Assembly (NCBI GenBank): GCA_934668765.1
Contig: CAKUOH010000030.1
Location: 1 to 15,984 of the forward strand
Origin: an uncultured Helicobacteraceae bacterium
GTDB lineage: Bacteria > Campylobacterota > Campylobacteria > Campylobacterales > Helicobacteraceae
Length of the DNA: 15,984 nt
Reading direction: 5' to 3'
Translations under genes and position numbers: made by a program
Notes under the pieces: model-generated
Seen by the model: only the letters and a program-made list of their open reading frames with translations
The model's database searches: none
What the model was told of the DNA's origin: nothing
Shown here: positions 1 to 7,591 of the stretch, piece by piece
Position numbering within the stretch: the stretch's first letter is position 1
Layout: the number at the start of each line of letters is the position of its first letter

Positions 1-51
1 TAAATTTCTTTATGGTATAATACAACTTGAGAGAACCCATTATGTTGCTGA

Positions 52-80
52 GTTTTAGTCCCTTGTTAAATTTCTTTGCT
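52..80 (+). repeat. Truncated CRISPR repeat plus 3-base spacer remnant
   Basis: The first 26 bases of the repeat (52-77) are followed by GCT and then directly by the next full repeat at 81. Relative to the 66-base period, 37 bases are missing: the last 10 of the repeat and 27 of a spacer. The lost part contains the extended -10 box. The retained part is just the stretch that pairs with the tracrRNA anti-repeat. The spacer at 22-51 therefore still has a usable repeat after it, but no promoter lies between it and the repeat at 81. Confidence 0.93.
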
Positions 81-108
81 GTTTTAGTCCCTTGTTAAAT
101 TTCTTTAT

Positions 109-116
109 GGTATAAT
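109..116 (+). promoter_or_regulatory. Repeat-embedded extended -10 promoter (example; in every full repeat)
   Basis: Repeat positions 28-36 read TGGTATAAT, a perfect extended -10 (TGn plus TATAAT). The copy marked here belongs to the repeat at 81-116; the same box closes all 15 full repeats and the partial one at 1-21. Transcription would start 6-7 bases into each spacer and leave a guide of about 24 bases. Promoters inside repeats are known for type II-C arrays of Neisseria and Campylobacter. The C. jejuni repeat, as I recall it, has TAAAAT, so this version should be closer to consensus. Confidence 0.8.
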
Positions 117-1041
117 GAGGCCACAGCGTGGTTCGGTCGTATTTGGGTTTTAGTCCCTTGTTAAATTTCTTTATGGTATAATATTTAAGGCATAATTACA
201 AATATATACGCTGTTTTAGTCCCTTGTTAAATTTCTTTATGGTATAATTTTATAATTAGAGAGAAAATCTCTAAACCTGTTTTAGTCCCTTGTTAAATTT
301 CTTTATGGTATAATACAAGAAGCGCAAATGTATGCTGAATTAGCTGTTTTAGTCCCTTGTTAAATTTCTTTATGGTATAATTTTTTGCCTTTGCGAATTA
401 ACTTTTTGCCTGTTTTAGTCCCTTGTTAAATTTCTTTATGGTATAATCAGTATGTGAAAAGCCAGAAGTCGCGGTCAGTTTTAGTCCCTTGTTAAATTTC
501 TTTATGGTATAATTGAGCTACGCAATGACGCTATCAAGAATGAGTTTTAGTCCCTTGTTAAATTTCTTTATGGTATAATATAATACACACTTAGGCGCGG
601 GAACGGTGCGTTTTAGTCCCTTGTTAAATTTCTTTATGGTATAATCGTGGCAAGTGTAGATAAGTTTGGTGGCGAGTTTTAGTCCCTTGTTAAATTTCTT
701 TATGGTATAATCACAATACAAGGCAGACGAGTTGCAAGTAAGTTTTAGTCCCTTGTTAAATTTCTTTATGGTATAATCAAGACATTCCAAAGACTCTAAC
801 GAGCCAAGTTTTAGTCCCTTGTTAAATTTCTTTATGGTATAATTGCTTCAATTTGCGCGATTTTGTTAATTGTGTTTTAGTCCCTTGTTAAATTTCTTTA
901 TGGTATAATGCGATTTTAACCGGGTATTTGTGGTTTTTGGTTTTAGTCCCTTGTTAAATTTCTTTATGGTATAATGCACTTGCGAAGCAGAGCTAGAGTC
1001 TTACAGTTTTAGTCCCTTGTTAAATTTCTTTATGGTATAAT

Positions 1042-1112
1042 ATACCTTTGAAATTCATCGGTGCAGTGGGCTTTTTAAAGAATTTTTAAGTCAAAAATAT
1101 GTAGAATTTCGC
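1042..1112 (+). promoter_or_regulatory. Array-to-tracrRNA spacer with probable tracrRNA -10 box
   Basis: This 71-base AT-rich stretch separates the last repeat from the tracrRNA. TAGAAT at 1102-1107 matches the -10 consensus in five of six bases and would place the start near 1113-1115, just ahead of the anti-repeat. No -35 is visible, as is usual in this group. The -10 box closing the last repeat (1036-1041) also points this way, so a longer tracrRNA precursor starting near 1048 is possible. Confidence 0.6.
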
Positions 1113-1195
1113 CCAAAGAAATTTAACAAGGGACTAAAATAAGGAGTTTTCTAGGCTTTCTCCGCGGGATTACAATTCCCTATAAAAAGCCTACA
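1113..1195 (+). ncRNA. tracrRNA of the type II-C system
   Basis: Positions 1115-1139 are a perfect 25-base complement of the first part of the CRISPR repeat; position 1140 (T) gives a G-U pair with the first repeat base, as in C. jejuni. Next comes stem GGAG/CTCC (1143-1146 with 1160-1163). A second stem pairs GGGA (1166-1169) with TCCC (1177-1180) around the loop TTACAAT, the same loop as in the C. jejuni tracrRNA. The first loop carries TAGGCTTT (1152-1159), an exact complement of AAAGCCTA (1186-1193). This matches the loop-to-tail pairing of the C. jejuni molecule but with different bases. Its role is to pair with crRNA, allow RNase III processing and load Cas9. No U-rich terminator follows, so the 3' end is uncertain. 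Confidence 0.92.
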
Positions 1196-1229
1196 CAACC
1201 ATACAAATCTACAACTTTCAGCACAATTA

Positions 1230-1748
1230 TCAAAACTCAAACAAACTCTGCTCTATGGGCTTTTTAGACTTTCGCTCTGCTTTGGATTTGCAAGATTTGT
1301 GCCTTGAATCCGCGCTAGATTCGACACTTGATTCAAATGATTCGCCACTAGATTTAGCCAAATCCTTTGAATCTTCACTCAAATATCTATAATCCCCAAT
1401 CTTCTCATCAAACGCAAACAGCACAAGATTCTTATCATCATTCACGCGCTCATTAAACCCCGCAGAGCCTAGCAAAATCTGCATATTATCAAACTGCTTT
1501 TCGGTGATAATGAGTGTGCGGACATTGCCAAGCGGTGGCAAAATCCCCCGCACCCGTGAAATCACGGCATTTGCCGAGCTCACACCCTTGCAGATTCGCA
1601 TATACACGCTAAATTGCATCATAAAAAAGCCAAGTTTTATCAGCTCATTACGGAATCTTGTGGCGTATTTCTGCTCTTTTTTGCTCTTTGTGGGAATGTC
1701 AAACATTAGCAACACGCGCATAAACTTATCATCACGCAAAGCCAACAT
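1230..1748 (-). CDS. cas2: CRISPR-associated endonuclease Cas2
   Basis: Cas2 pairs with Cas1 to form the spacer-integration complex. The N-terminal MRVLLMFDIPTKSKKEQK has the Cas2 beta-strand and conserved Asp. MQFSVYMRICKG and GNVRTLIITEKQF match the Campylobacter/Helicobacter type II-C Cas2 group, and the end SLFEF is typical of that group. I prefer the ATG at 1748 (172 aa), because GGTGGGGAA lies just upstream and the nearest relatives start just before DKFMRVLL. An ATG at 1766 would give 178 aa but has no ribosome site. The gene overlaps the end of cas1 by 17 bases, so the two are probably translationally coupled. The C-terminus carries a Ser/Lys-rich stretch of about 35 residues before SLFEF, making it longer than usual for Cas2. 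Confidence 0.95.
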   Translation of the reverse strand: MLALRDDKFMRVLLMFDIPTKSKKEQKYATRFRNELIKLGFFMMQFSVYMRICKGVSSANAVISRVRGILPPLGNVRTLIITEKQFDNMQILLGSAGFNERVNDDKNLVLFAFDEKIGDYRYLSEDSKDLAKSSGESFESSVESSADSRHKSCKSKAERKSKKPIEQSLFEF

Positions 1749-2619
1749 TTGCGAGTTCCCCACCATTTAGCAACGCATTTCTAAAACTCTGCACGAAGTG
1801 ATTTACCGCGCGAATGAGAGGCATTTTTTTATCATTGAGTTGCACTTCGCTTTGGAGATTCTCAATGAGTTTGTGTTTATGCGCCTTGCCCAAAAACTCG
1901 CCATCACTTTGCAACGATAGCACTTTCATATCCACAAACGCGCGAAATGGCTCTATAATATCATCACAGAGATTGAATGGATTGAATGCGTTTGCGTGCT
2001 TTATACCTAGCCACGAAAGCAGTCCGCTTATGCAAACTGCGCGAACAATCGCTGCACGGACAATCGCATAGCCGTAATTTAGCGCGGAGTTTGTAAAACA
2101 TAAATCATTGCGACTAAAATCAATGCCAAAAAGTGTCTTAAAGTAAAGTGCGGCAGCGCGAGATTCCACAAATGAGCTGTCATTTAGGCGCACAGACTTT
2201 GCCATTTCAAGCAACTCATCGCTTACCTTTTTATGCCCTATGCGCGATAATACAAAGGCTTGATTGCGGATTTTGTTTTGGATAATCTTTTGCCACAAAA
2301 TTGCCCTTGTCTGCTCTTTTACCGCGATTTGCTCTTTTGCGATTTGTGAAGCTTGAAAATGCGCTAAAAATGGCATAAAAACGCCATTTGGCAAATGCGA
2401 TTCATCACAAGTCAAAAGCACGATTTTAGAATCTGCCACCGCGCTTAAAAGTGCCGAAGTGAGCGTGATTTGTGGAGATTCAAGGATAATAAAAGCTAAA
2501 TCTTTTAAGTAGAGATTCGCCTCATTGTCGCTTTGTGTGATATGCAAATGATTTTGTTTTAAACTCAACTTCGCATCATTTGCGATAATCACGGTTTTAA
2601 AGGCTTCATCAAAGCTCAT
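1732..2619 (-). CDS. cas1: CRISPR-associated integrase Cas1
   Basis: Cas1 is the metal-dependent integrase that inserts new spacers together with Cas2. At 295 aa it has the usual type II length. The three metal ligands are visible: Glu152 in VESRAAALYF, His208 in GIKHANAFNPFNL and Glu223 in DDIIEPFRAFVD. The start is secure: AAAAAGGAG lies just upstream and the ATG overlaps the cas9 stop as ATGA (2616-2619), so translation is coupled to cas9. If cas9 is really frameshifted, cas1 expression may suffer from polarity, but the reading frame itself is intact. cas2 follows with an overlap. There is no csn2 or cas4, which fits type II-C. Confidence 0.97.
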   Translation of the reverse strand: MSFDEAFKTVIIANDAKLSLKQNHLHITQSDNEANLYLKDLAFIILESPQITLTSALLSAVADSKIVLLTCDESHLPNGVFMPFLAHFQASQIAKEQIAVKEQTRAILWQKIIQNKIRNQAFVLSRIGHKKVSDELLEMAKSVRLNDSSFVESRAAALYFKTLFGIDFSRNDLCFTNSALNYGYAIVRAAIVRAVCISGLLSWLGIKHANAFNPFNLCDDIIEPFRAFVDMKVLSLQSDGEFLGKAHKHKLIENLQSEVQLNDKKMPLIRAVNHFVQSFRNALLNGGELANVGFA

Positions 2620-5600
2620 TGTGTCTCCTTTTTTGTTGCGTCAAACTTTATTTTCTTTTTGCCCAAAGTGCCACACAAAGGAGCTTTACCTCGCACTCTA
2701 TCGCCTTTCTTTATCTCTAATGCTTTAAGTGTTTGTCTGTGTCCTAGCGCATTGATATGGCAGAGTTTTAGAGATTTAAATTGACTAATGCTTATAACTT
2801 TTTGCGGAAACTGTGATTTTTCCTTTCCATTTTCTAGCGTTTTATCTTTCCAAAAGTCTTGCTTTGGTAAGTATCCGCTATGATGATAAATTTTAATTTG
2901 TCCATTTTGCTTAAATCCTCTATAATATCCATATCGTTTAATACCATCGCTATACCCAAACTCTATCAAATCCCCGATATGAAGAGAAAACAAAAAGTCT
3001 TTATCGTCTAATTCGCAATTATCGGGCTTTGCAATGTGTGATAGCTCTTTATCTGTGATAAATACAGGCACAGCATAATATCTATTGTTGAGACGAAAAA
3101 TATCAATCCTAGTCATTCCATCAATCTCATAAATATGCCCTCTAATTTCTATCCACACATTGTTTTGAATTTGTCTTTGTTTGACTTCTTTGTATAACTG
3201 CTCTTTTATAGGGTGTTCTATCTTGCTTTTAATTTTGCCGTATTCCTCGCCACTTAGCATTCGCCCTAGCTTTTCTTTTTCTTGCTCTACACGCAATAAA
3301 ATCTCGCTTTGTGCGTTTTTTAATCGTTTTTTTAATTCTTTTATATCCTCTTTTTTTAGATATTTTGTTTTTTCATTTTTGCTTTGTTTAAGTGCTTCCT
3401 CAACACCACTTTTTATATTGATAGGATTCTCATTATGCAACTTACCTTTTATCCTATGCTTTTTATCAAAAGTTACAAAGATTCCCTCGCTGTTTTCATC
3501 GCCATAGATTCTTTTCGCTAAATCAGTGGCAAAGCCACTAAAAGGACGCTTAAACCAATAATGCCTTTTGCCTTCTTTTTCTTCGCTATCAATCATTTCG
3601 CTTATTTCTTTGCTATTCAATTTTCTTTGGGATATATCCTCTTGAATTTGTAATAATTCTGTAAAATTTTGGATAATTTTACTACTACAAAATGCGATAA
3701 TTACCGCATCTTGTGCGTGGTGTAAGTGATTACTTCTATCTTTTTTTCTATATTCTTTGTTAATCCACCTATATCTAAACATAGAAGTAAGCCTACCATT
3801 TATCACTTCGATTCGCCGAATTTGCTTTGATTCTCTTTCCTCGTTATCTTGCAAATCATTAGGAATGTCCGCAAATTTCACATATTTTTCCAAATAATTT
3901 TTAATATACACAGACGCTGTTTTTGTGTCATTGAGCCACCTGCTTGGCTTAATATCATCTATTTCTTGTTTGAGTAAATTTGATTTTGCCTTTTTGGATA
4001 GTTTGGTAGCCTCCACTCGCACTTTGAAAGCCTCCCATTTTGCCTTATCTGCACCAAACCATTGATATGGAGTTTGTGAAGTTTTTGTAGCATTGTTGTT
4101 TGTAAAGGTTAAGACTTTATTTGTAAATTCATCGACCAAAACCTTGCTTTTAGGGATAATATGGTCAATTTGCAAGGCATTTTCATCGCACAAATCTTGC
4201 AGTGAAATTTTCTTAAAAGCATAAACATCAATAGATGGCTTATCTTTATAATCAGCGCAAAATTCTTTGGCATTAAATTTATCTTGTGAGCCTTTTTGAA
4301 TGCTTGGATAAATATCACACTCATTTTGCAAAATCCACAGCTTAACTTTTGTAAGATTATCTTTGTTTGTTGTTTTTAGCCCGATTTCCTCGCAAATCTT
4401 TGTGGCAACTTCATTAAACTTTTTATTTTCATCTTGTGCTTTTTGGATTTCTTTCTTTTGCTTCTCACTTTGTCCTACTTCTCGCAGCAATTCTATGCGA
4501 ATCTTTGCCACTTCGCCGTGTTTTGCAAAAATGGCATTTGCGATTTGGCGCATTTGAGCACAGATTCGATTCAAACTTGCATTTGGCGTCTCATCAAAAG
4601 CAGGGAGTTTGAGAGATTTGCTAAATTGCTCCATAAATTTTTGATACTCTTTATCTATGCTAAGAATTGCTTTATAATTTGTCGTAGCCTCATACTCGCT
4701 CATTCCCAAACGCATCTTTTCTAGGCACTCCCAAATCACATTAAGACAATACGCACTTGTCCCGCTAAACCCAGCCCCAAGTGAATCTAATGCTTTTTGT
4801 TTTAGATTCTTATCAATATCACTACATTTATCCAGCTCTTTTTGAATGTCCTTTTTGCGTTTATTGACAGATAAAATTCCCGTTAATTTGTCAATATCTT
4901 TTTGATGACTCCAAAAATCCTTGCCAAAAGTCGCTTCCAGCAAAGCTAATTTTTTGCTAGGATTATAAAAAGTCGCGTTTTTCTCTTGTGTAAGAAGTTT
5001 GTCGCTATCTTTGTTTTGAGTTTTCTTTGTGGATTTTGGTTTATTTGCTTTTGTCTCTTTTTTGTTAAAACCTAGCAATTCTATTTCATAAGTTTGTGCT
5101 AGACTTTCTCCGCTTTTTAGATAAATACAACTTCTAATATCGCTAAAATCTAACTTTTGTTTATCTTGCAATGCTCTTATCGCACTTTCACTTGTCTTTT
5201 TGTAGTCAATATCCAAATCTTTGTGTTGTCCATTAAGATAAATCAAAAGATTAGCAAGTTTTGCAAGCAGATTAAATTCTATCACGCTAGGAGCAAAGGC
5301 ACTTGCGCGATATTCTCTCATATCAATGCTACATTTGCCAAGCAAATTTTGCGAACTTTTTAGCGGACGATTTTGCAAAAACCCAAGCCCATTATCATTT
5401 TCTGCAAACAGCTCGGTTTTTAATTTTTCTAGCTTTTGGGCGTATGATTCGTCTTGCTTTGCTTTTGCAATCTGCGTATCTAAAATCTTTTGCAGTTCAG
5501 CCTTTATCGCACTTCTAGGGATAGAGTTAAAATAAGTTGGCTCTGTTTCAACTTTGCCACTTTTATCAACGACTTTTTCGCCATTTTTCTTAACTTTATC

Positions 5601-6361
5601 TTGCTCTTTGTTTCGCATTTTTACGCTATTTCGTGCGACTTTTTCTATCCATTGCTCTTTGCCTTGCGTAGAATTTATATGTTTTTTGTTTGGTCTTTTA
5701 ATTCGTCATATTTTTGGTTTGCATATCTTATTGCATCTTTAAACCGCTCACCATACAAATATGAAATGATACTTGGGCTATTTTTAGCATTTATTGCGTT
5801 TTCTTTCATCGCAGCTTTTAGTTTTTTTGTATCTGCATTTTTGTCTTTTTTCTCATCTTTGTTGTTTGATTTTTCTTTTACACTTTTGCTATCTGCTTGG
5901 ATTGTCTCATCTTGCGCTTCTAGGATATTTTCGGCTTCATATTCCTTGCCGCTATCGTTATATGCTCTATGTTTCACAATATGAATGATGATTTGGCAGA
6001 GTTCATCAACGCTTATTTGTTTGCTCAATGCCTTTATTCGCAAGGCATAAGGATTTGGCAGTTCTTTTTTGGCAAAAAGTTTCTTTTGCCACTCGTTAAA
6101 ATCCGCAAAATCACCTTGCGCACTAGCAAAATTCTCAAAAAGATACCTTTTGATAGTATTTAGCCTAGACTTTGTCCGTGCGACATTGCGCCTAGCGCGT
6201 CTTTGTTCCCCACGCTCTTTGTGCTTTTCGCCCACAGACTCGAAAGTTCGCACACCACAATCAATGATTTTGCACTCATCTCTTATGATGCTATCCTCTA
6301 CCAAAGCCCAGCCTATCGAGCTTACCCCTATATCAAAACCTAGCACTTTTAAACCATTCAT
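2616..6361 (-). pseudogene. cas9: Cas9 endonuclease, type II-C, split by a one-base frameshift
   Basis: RNA-guided nuclease. The start ATG at 6359-6361 follows GGAGG at a 5-base spacing. The first reading frame runs to a TAA at 5675-5677; the second is open from about 5705 to 2616. Joining them by -1 at the A6 run (5682-5687) gives 1248 aa. In that numbering: RuvC-I FDIG with Asp10; Arg-rich bridge helix about 50-72; REC lobe; RuvC-II IELLREVG with Glu624; HNH LQIDHIIP with His734 and Asn757; RuvC-III HLHHAQDAVIIA with Asp885; then WED/PAM-interacting region. All catalytic residues are present. Alignment by eye to C. jejuni Cas9 (984 aa) continues across the break. Extra length comes from a Lys/Glu-rich insert at about 150-200, inserts near 440 and 690, and a coiled-coil-like insert near 985-1060. 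Taken literally, the N-terminal piece is 228 aa. The downstream 1000-aa frame starting at 5618 has no ribosome site. Possible causes are mutation, phase variation, programmed slippage or sequencing error. Confidence 0.93.
5681..5687 (-). other. A-run at the cas9 frameshift (A AAA AAC heptamer)
   Basis: On the cas9 strand the zero frame reads ACA AAA AAC ATA TAA. The last A of ACA plus AAA AAC forms A_AAA_AAC, the X_XXY_YYZ form of a -1 slippery site, five codons or fewer before the stop. A -1 slip, or one extra A (A7), restores the full Cas9 frame. I see no clear downstream stem-loop, so chance placement in a lysine-rich stretch is also possible. Confidence 0.7.
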
Positions 6362-6366
6362 AACCA

Positions 6367-6397
6367 CCTCCAAAAATTTAATGGCAAAATTATAGCA
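6367..6397 (-). promoter_or_regulatory. Putative cas9 promoter and ribosome site
   Basis: In the gap between ogt and cas9 the - strand reads TGCTATAAT (6397 down to 6389), a perfect extended -10, with a start expected near 6382. GGAGG at 6367-6371 is the cas9 ribosome site. No -35 is visible. cas9 could thus be expressed independently of ogt. Confidence 0.65.
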
Positions 6398-6417
6398 ATA
6401 TTTGCGAAATTTATCGC

Positions 6418-6999
6418 TCACTTCGGTATTTTTAGCGAATCTACTGCAATGCCTTCAAGGCGCAAAAGTGCAAGTTTTTTGTCGATGCCACCCGCATAGC
6501 CTGTAATGTTGAGATTCGCCCCTAGGACGCGGTGGCAAGGCACGATTATAGAGATAGGATTGCGCGAAACTGCGCCACCTACGGCTTGTGCAGACATTTT
6601 GTCTATGCCAAACTCCTGCGCCACCTGCTTTGCAATATCCCCATAAGTCATAGTTGCCCCATAAGGAATTTCTAGCAAAATCTCCCACACGCGCAGTGCA
6701 AAGCGCGATGAATCTTTGGGAAATGCGATAGGTGGTGTGAATCTCGGAATCTTGCCATTAAAATACAAATCAAGCCACTCTTTTGTCTGTGTAAAAATGG
6801 GCAAATCAGCAAGATTTGTGCATTTAGATTTGCCAAAATATGAATCTTTGCGCGAATCTAAATGCAATTTACTTGAATCCACGCCCATATTATGCAGATT
6901 AACGCTTGTCTCAAAATATAGTCCCGTGAGATTTACCCCATCGCTATAAAGCACCATTGCCAAAAGTGGCGAATCATAAAAGCCCACAAATTTCTGCAT
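6418..6999 (-). CDS. ogt: Methylated-DNA--protein-cysteine methyltransferase
   Basis: A suicide DNA repair protein that moves the methyl group from O6-methylguanine to its own cysteine. The active site IVPCHRVLG has Cys155. IPYGATMTYGDIA and AVGGAVSRNP before it, and TGYAGGIDKKLALLRLEG after it, are the standard helix-turn-helix and active-site signatures. The N-terminal ribonuclease-like domain (1-90) is poorly conserved, as usual. Length 193 aa is normal. AAGGGG at about 7008-7013 precedes the ATG. A -10 box TATAAT on the - strand (7043 down to 7038) is its likely promoter, back to back with the tRNA promoter. cas9 starts 56 bases after its stop. Cotranscription with the cas genes is possible, but I know of no functional link. 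Confidence 0.95.
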   Translation of the reverse strand: MQKFVGFYDSPLLAMVLYSDGVNLTGLYFETSVNLHNMGVDSSKLHLDSRKDSYFGKSKCTNLADLPIFTQTKEWLDLYFNGKIPRFTPPIAFPKDSSRFALRVWEILLEIPYGATMTYGDIAKQVAQEFGIDKMSAQAVGGAVSRNPISIIVPCHRVLGANLNITGYAGGIDKKLALLRLEGIAVDSLKIPK

Positions 7000-7037
7000 A
7001 TCACGCCCCTTAACAATTTAATCTCAAACAAAAGCGC

Positions 7038-7043
7038 ATTATA
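7038..7043 (-). promoter_or_regulatory. Putative ogt -10 box
   Basis: The - strand reads TATAAT here, with a start expected near 7031 and a short leader before the ogt ATG at 6999. The -35 region is not consensus. It lies only 14 bases from the -35 of the divergent tRNA promoter. Confidence 0.55.
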
Positions 7044-7056
7044 ACCAAAAAATTTA

Positions 7057-7085
7057 TTGACATTATTTGGAAAAAAAATTATAAT
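7057..7085 (+). promoter_or_regulatory. Consensus promoter of the tRNA cluster
   Basis: TTGACA (7057-7062) and TATAAT (7080-7085) are separated by exactly 17 bases, a perfect sigma-70 promoter and the only one of this kind in the window. The bases just after the -10 are GC-rich (CACGCC), a discriminator type linked to stringent control of stable RNA genes. The start is expected near 7092, about 37 bases before the first tRNA. Confidence 0.88.
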
Positions 7086-7128
7086 CACGCCTTTATTTTT
7101 TAAAAATCGCTTGTAAAACGCGTTGCGC

Positions 7129-7204
<76 letters not shown>

Positions 7205-7230
7205 TTTATTTTAAAAAATAGCGTAATTCT

Positions 7231-7305
7231 GGCCCCTTCATCTAGCGGTTAGGATCCCACCCTTTCACGGTGGTTACAGGGGTTCGAGTCCCCTAGGGGT
7301 CACCA
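7231..7305 (+). tRNA. tRNA-Glu(TTC), copy 1
   Basis: Acceptor GGCCCCT pairs with AGGGGTC, with a G-U at the second pair. The anticodon loop CTTTCAC gives TTC. CCA is encoded and the discriminator base is A. It differs at many positions from the second tRNA-Glu at 7509. Confidence 0.95.
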
Positions 7306-7334
7306 GAATTCGTAATACCGCAATAATCCAAAAA

Positions 7335-7410
7335 GGTCGCTTAGCTCAGTTGGTAGAGCGCTACCCTTACAAGGTAGATGTCATAAGTTCGAGTCTTATA
7401 GCGACCACCA
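7335..7410 (+). tRNA. tRNA-Val(TAC)
   Basis: Acceptor GGTCGCT pairs with AGCGACC. The anticodon stem CTACC/GGTAG encloses CTTACAA, giving TAC. CCA is encoded. It is separated from tRNA-Asp by only two bases. Confidence 0.96.
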
Positions 7411-7412
7411 TT

Positions 7413-7489
7413 GCAGCGGTAGTTCAGCTGGTTAGAATGCCGCCCTGTCACGGCGGAGGTCGCGGGTTCGAGCCCCGTCCGCTGCGCCA
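7413..7489 (+). tRNA. tRNA-Asp(GTC)
   Basis: Acceptor GCAGCGG pairs with CCGCTGC. The anticodon stem CCGCC/GGCGG encloses CTGTCAC, giving GTC. The encoded end is GCCA. Confidence 0.96.
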
Positions 7490-7508
7490 CTTTCTCATTT
7501 TAACCCCT

Positions 7509-7584
7509 GACCCCTTCATCTAGCGGTCAAGGATACTGCTCTTTCACGGCAGAAACAGAAGTTCGAATCTTCTAGGGGTCGCCA
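7509..7584 (+). tRNA. tRNA-Glu(TTC), copy 2
   Basis: Acceptor GACCCCT pairs fully with AGGGGTC. The anticodon loop CTTTCAC gives TTC. The discriminator is G, followed by CCA, as in the E. coli tRNA-Glu. Same anticodon as the gene at 7231 but a different acceptor pair, D arm, anticodon stem and discriminator. Confidence 0.95.
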
Positions 7585-7591
7585 AGATTTA

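Larger units (their letters stand above)
1..1041 (+). CRISPR. Type II-C CRISPR array, left end outside window
   Basis: Fifteen complete, apparently identical 36-base repeats start at 81, 147, 213, 279, 346, 412, 478, 544, 610, 676, 742, 808, 874, 940 and 1006. A partial repeat (1-21) opens the window and a truncated one lies at 52-77. Spacers are 30 bases, except one of 31 (315-345) and a 3-base remnant (78-80). Each repeat begins GTTTTAGTCCC and ends TATGGTATAAT. From memory this differs from the C. jejuni type II-C repeat at positions 14 (T to G) and 33 (A to T). The + strand is the crRNA strand, because GTTTTAG must follow the guide and pair with the tracrRNA at 1115-1139. Pre-crRNA is probably started inside each repeat rather than from one leader. 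The array ends 71 bases before the tracrRNA and runs convergent to the cas genes. Spacer targets cannot be named here. Confidence 0.98.

Noticed and set aside
518..790. A 90-residue frame on the - strand with repeated YTIKKFNKGLKL
   Set aside because: It is the CRISPR repeat read in one frame; the repeated peptide has the same 66-base period as the array.
1193..1230. A Rho-independent terminator for the tracrRNA
   Set aside because: No hairpin followed by a T-run is present on the + strand in this gap; the only inverted repeat is the tracrRNA pseudoknot pairing itself.
2616..5618. A separate 1000-aa Cas9-like gene starting at the ATG at 5618
   Set aside because: No ribosome site precedes this ATG, the frame is open about 29 codons further upstream, and it would lack RuvC-I and the bridge helix. 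It is the second half of a frameshifted cas9.
7071..7078. A8 run in the spacer of the tRNA promoter as a phase-variable promoter
   Set aside because: The spacing is the optimal 17 bases and the genes are tRNAs, for which switching would be harmful. Probably just an A-rich spacer.
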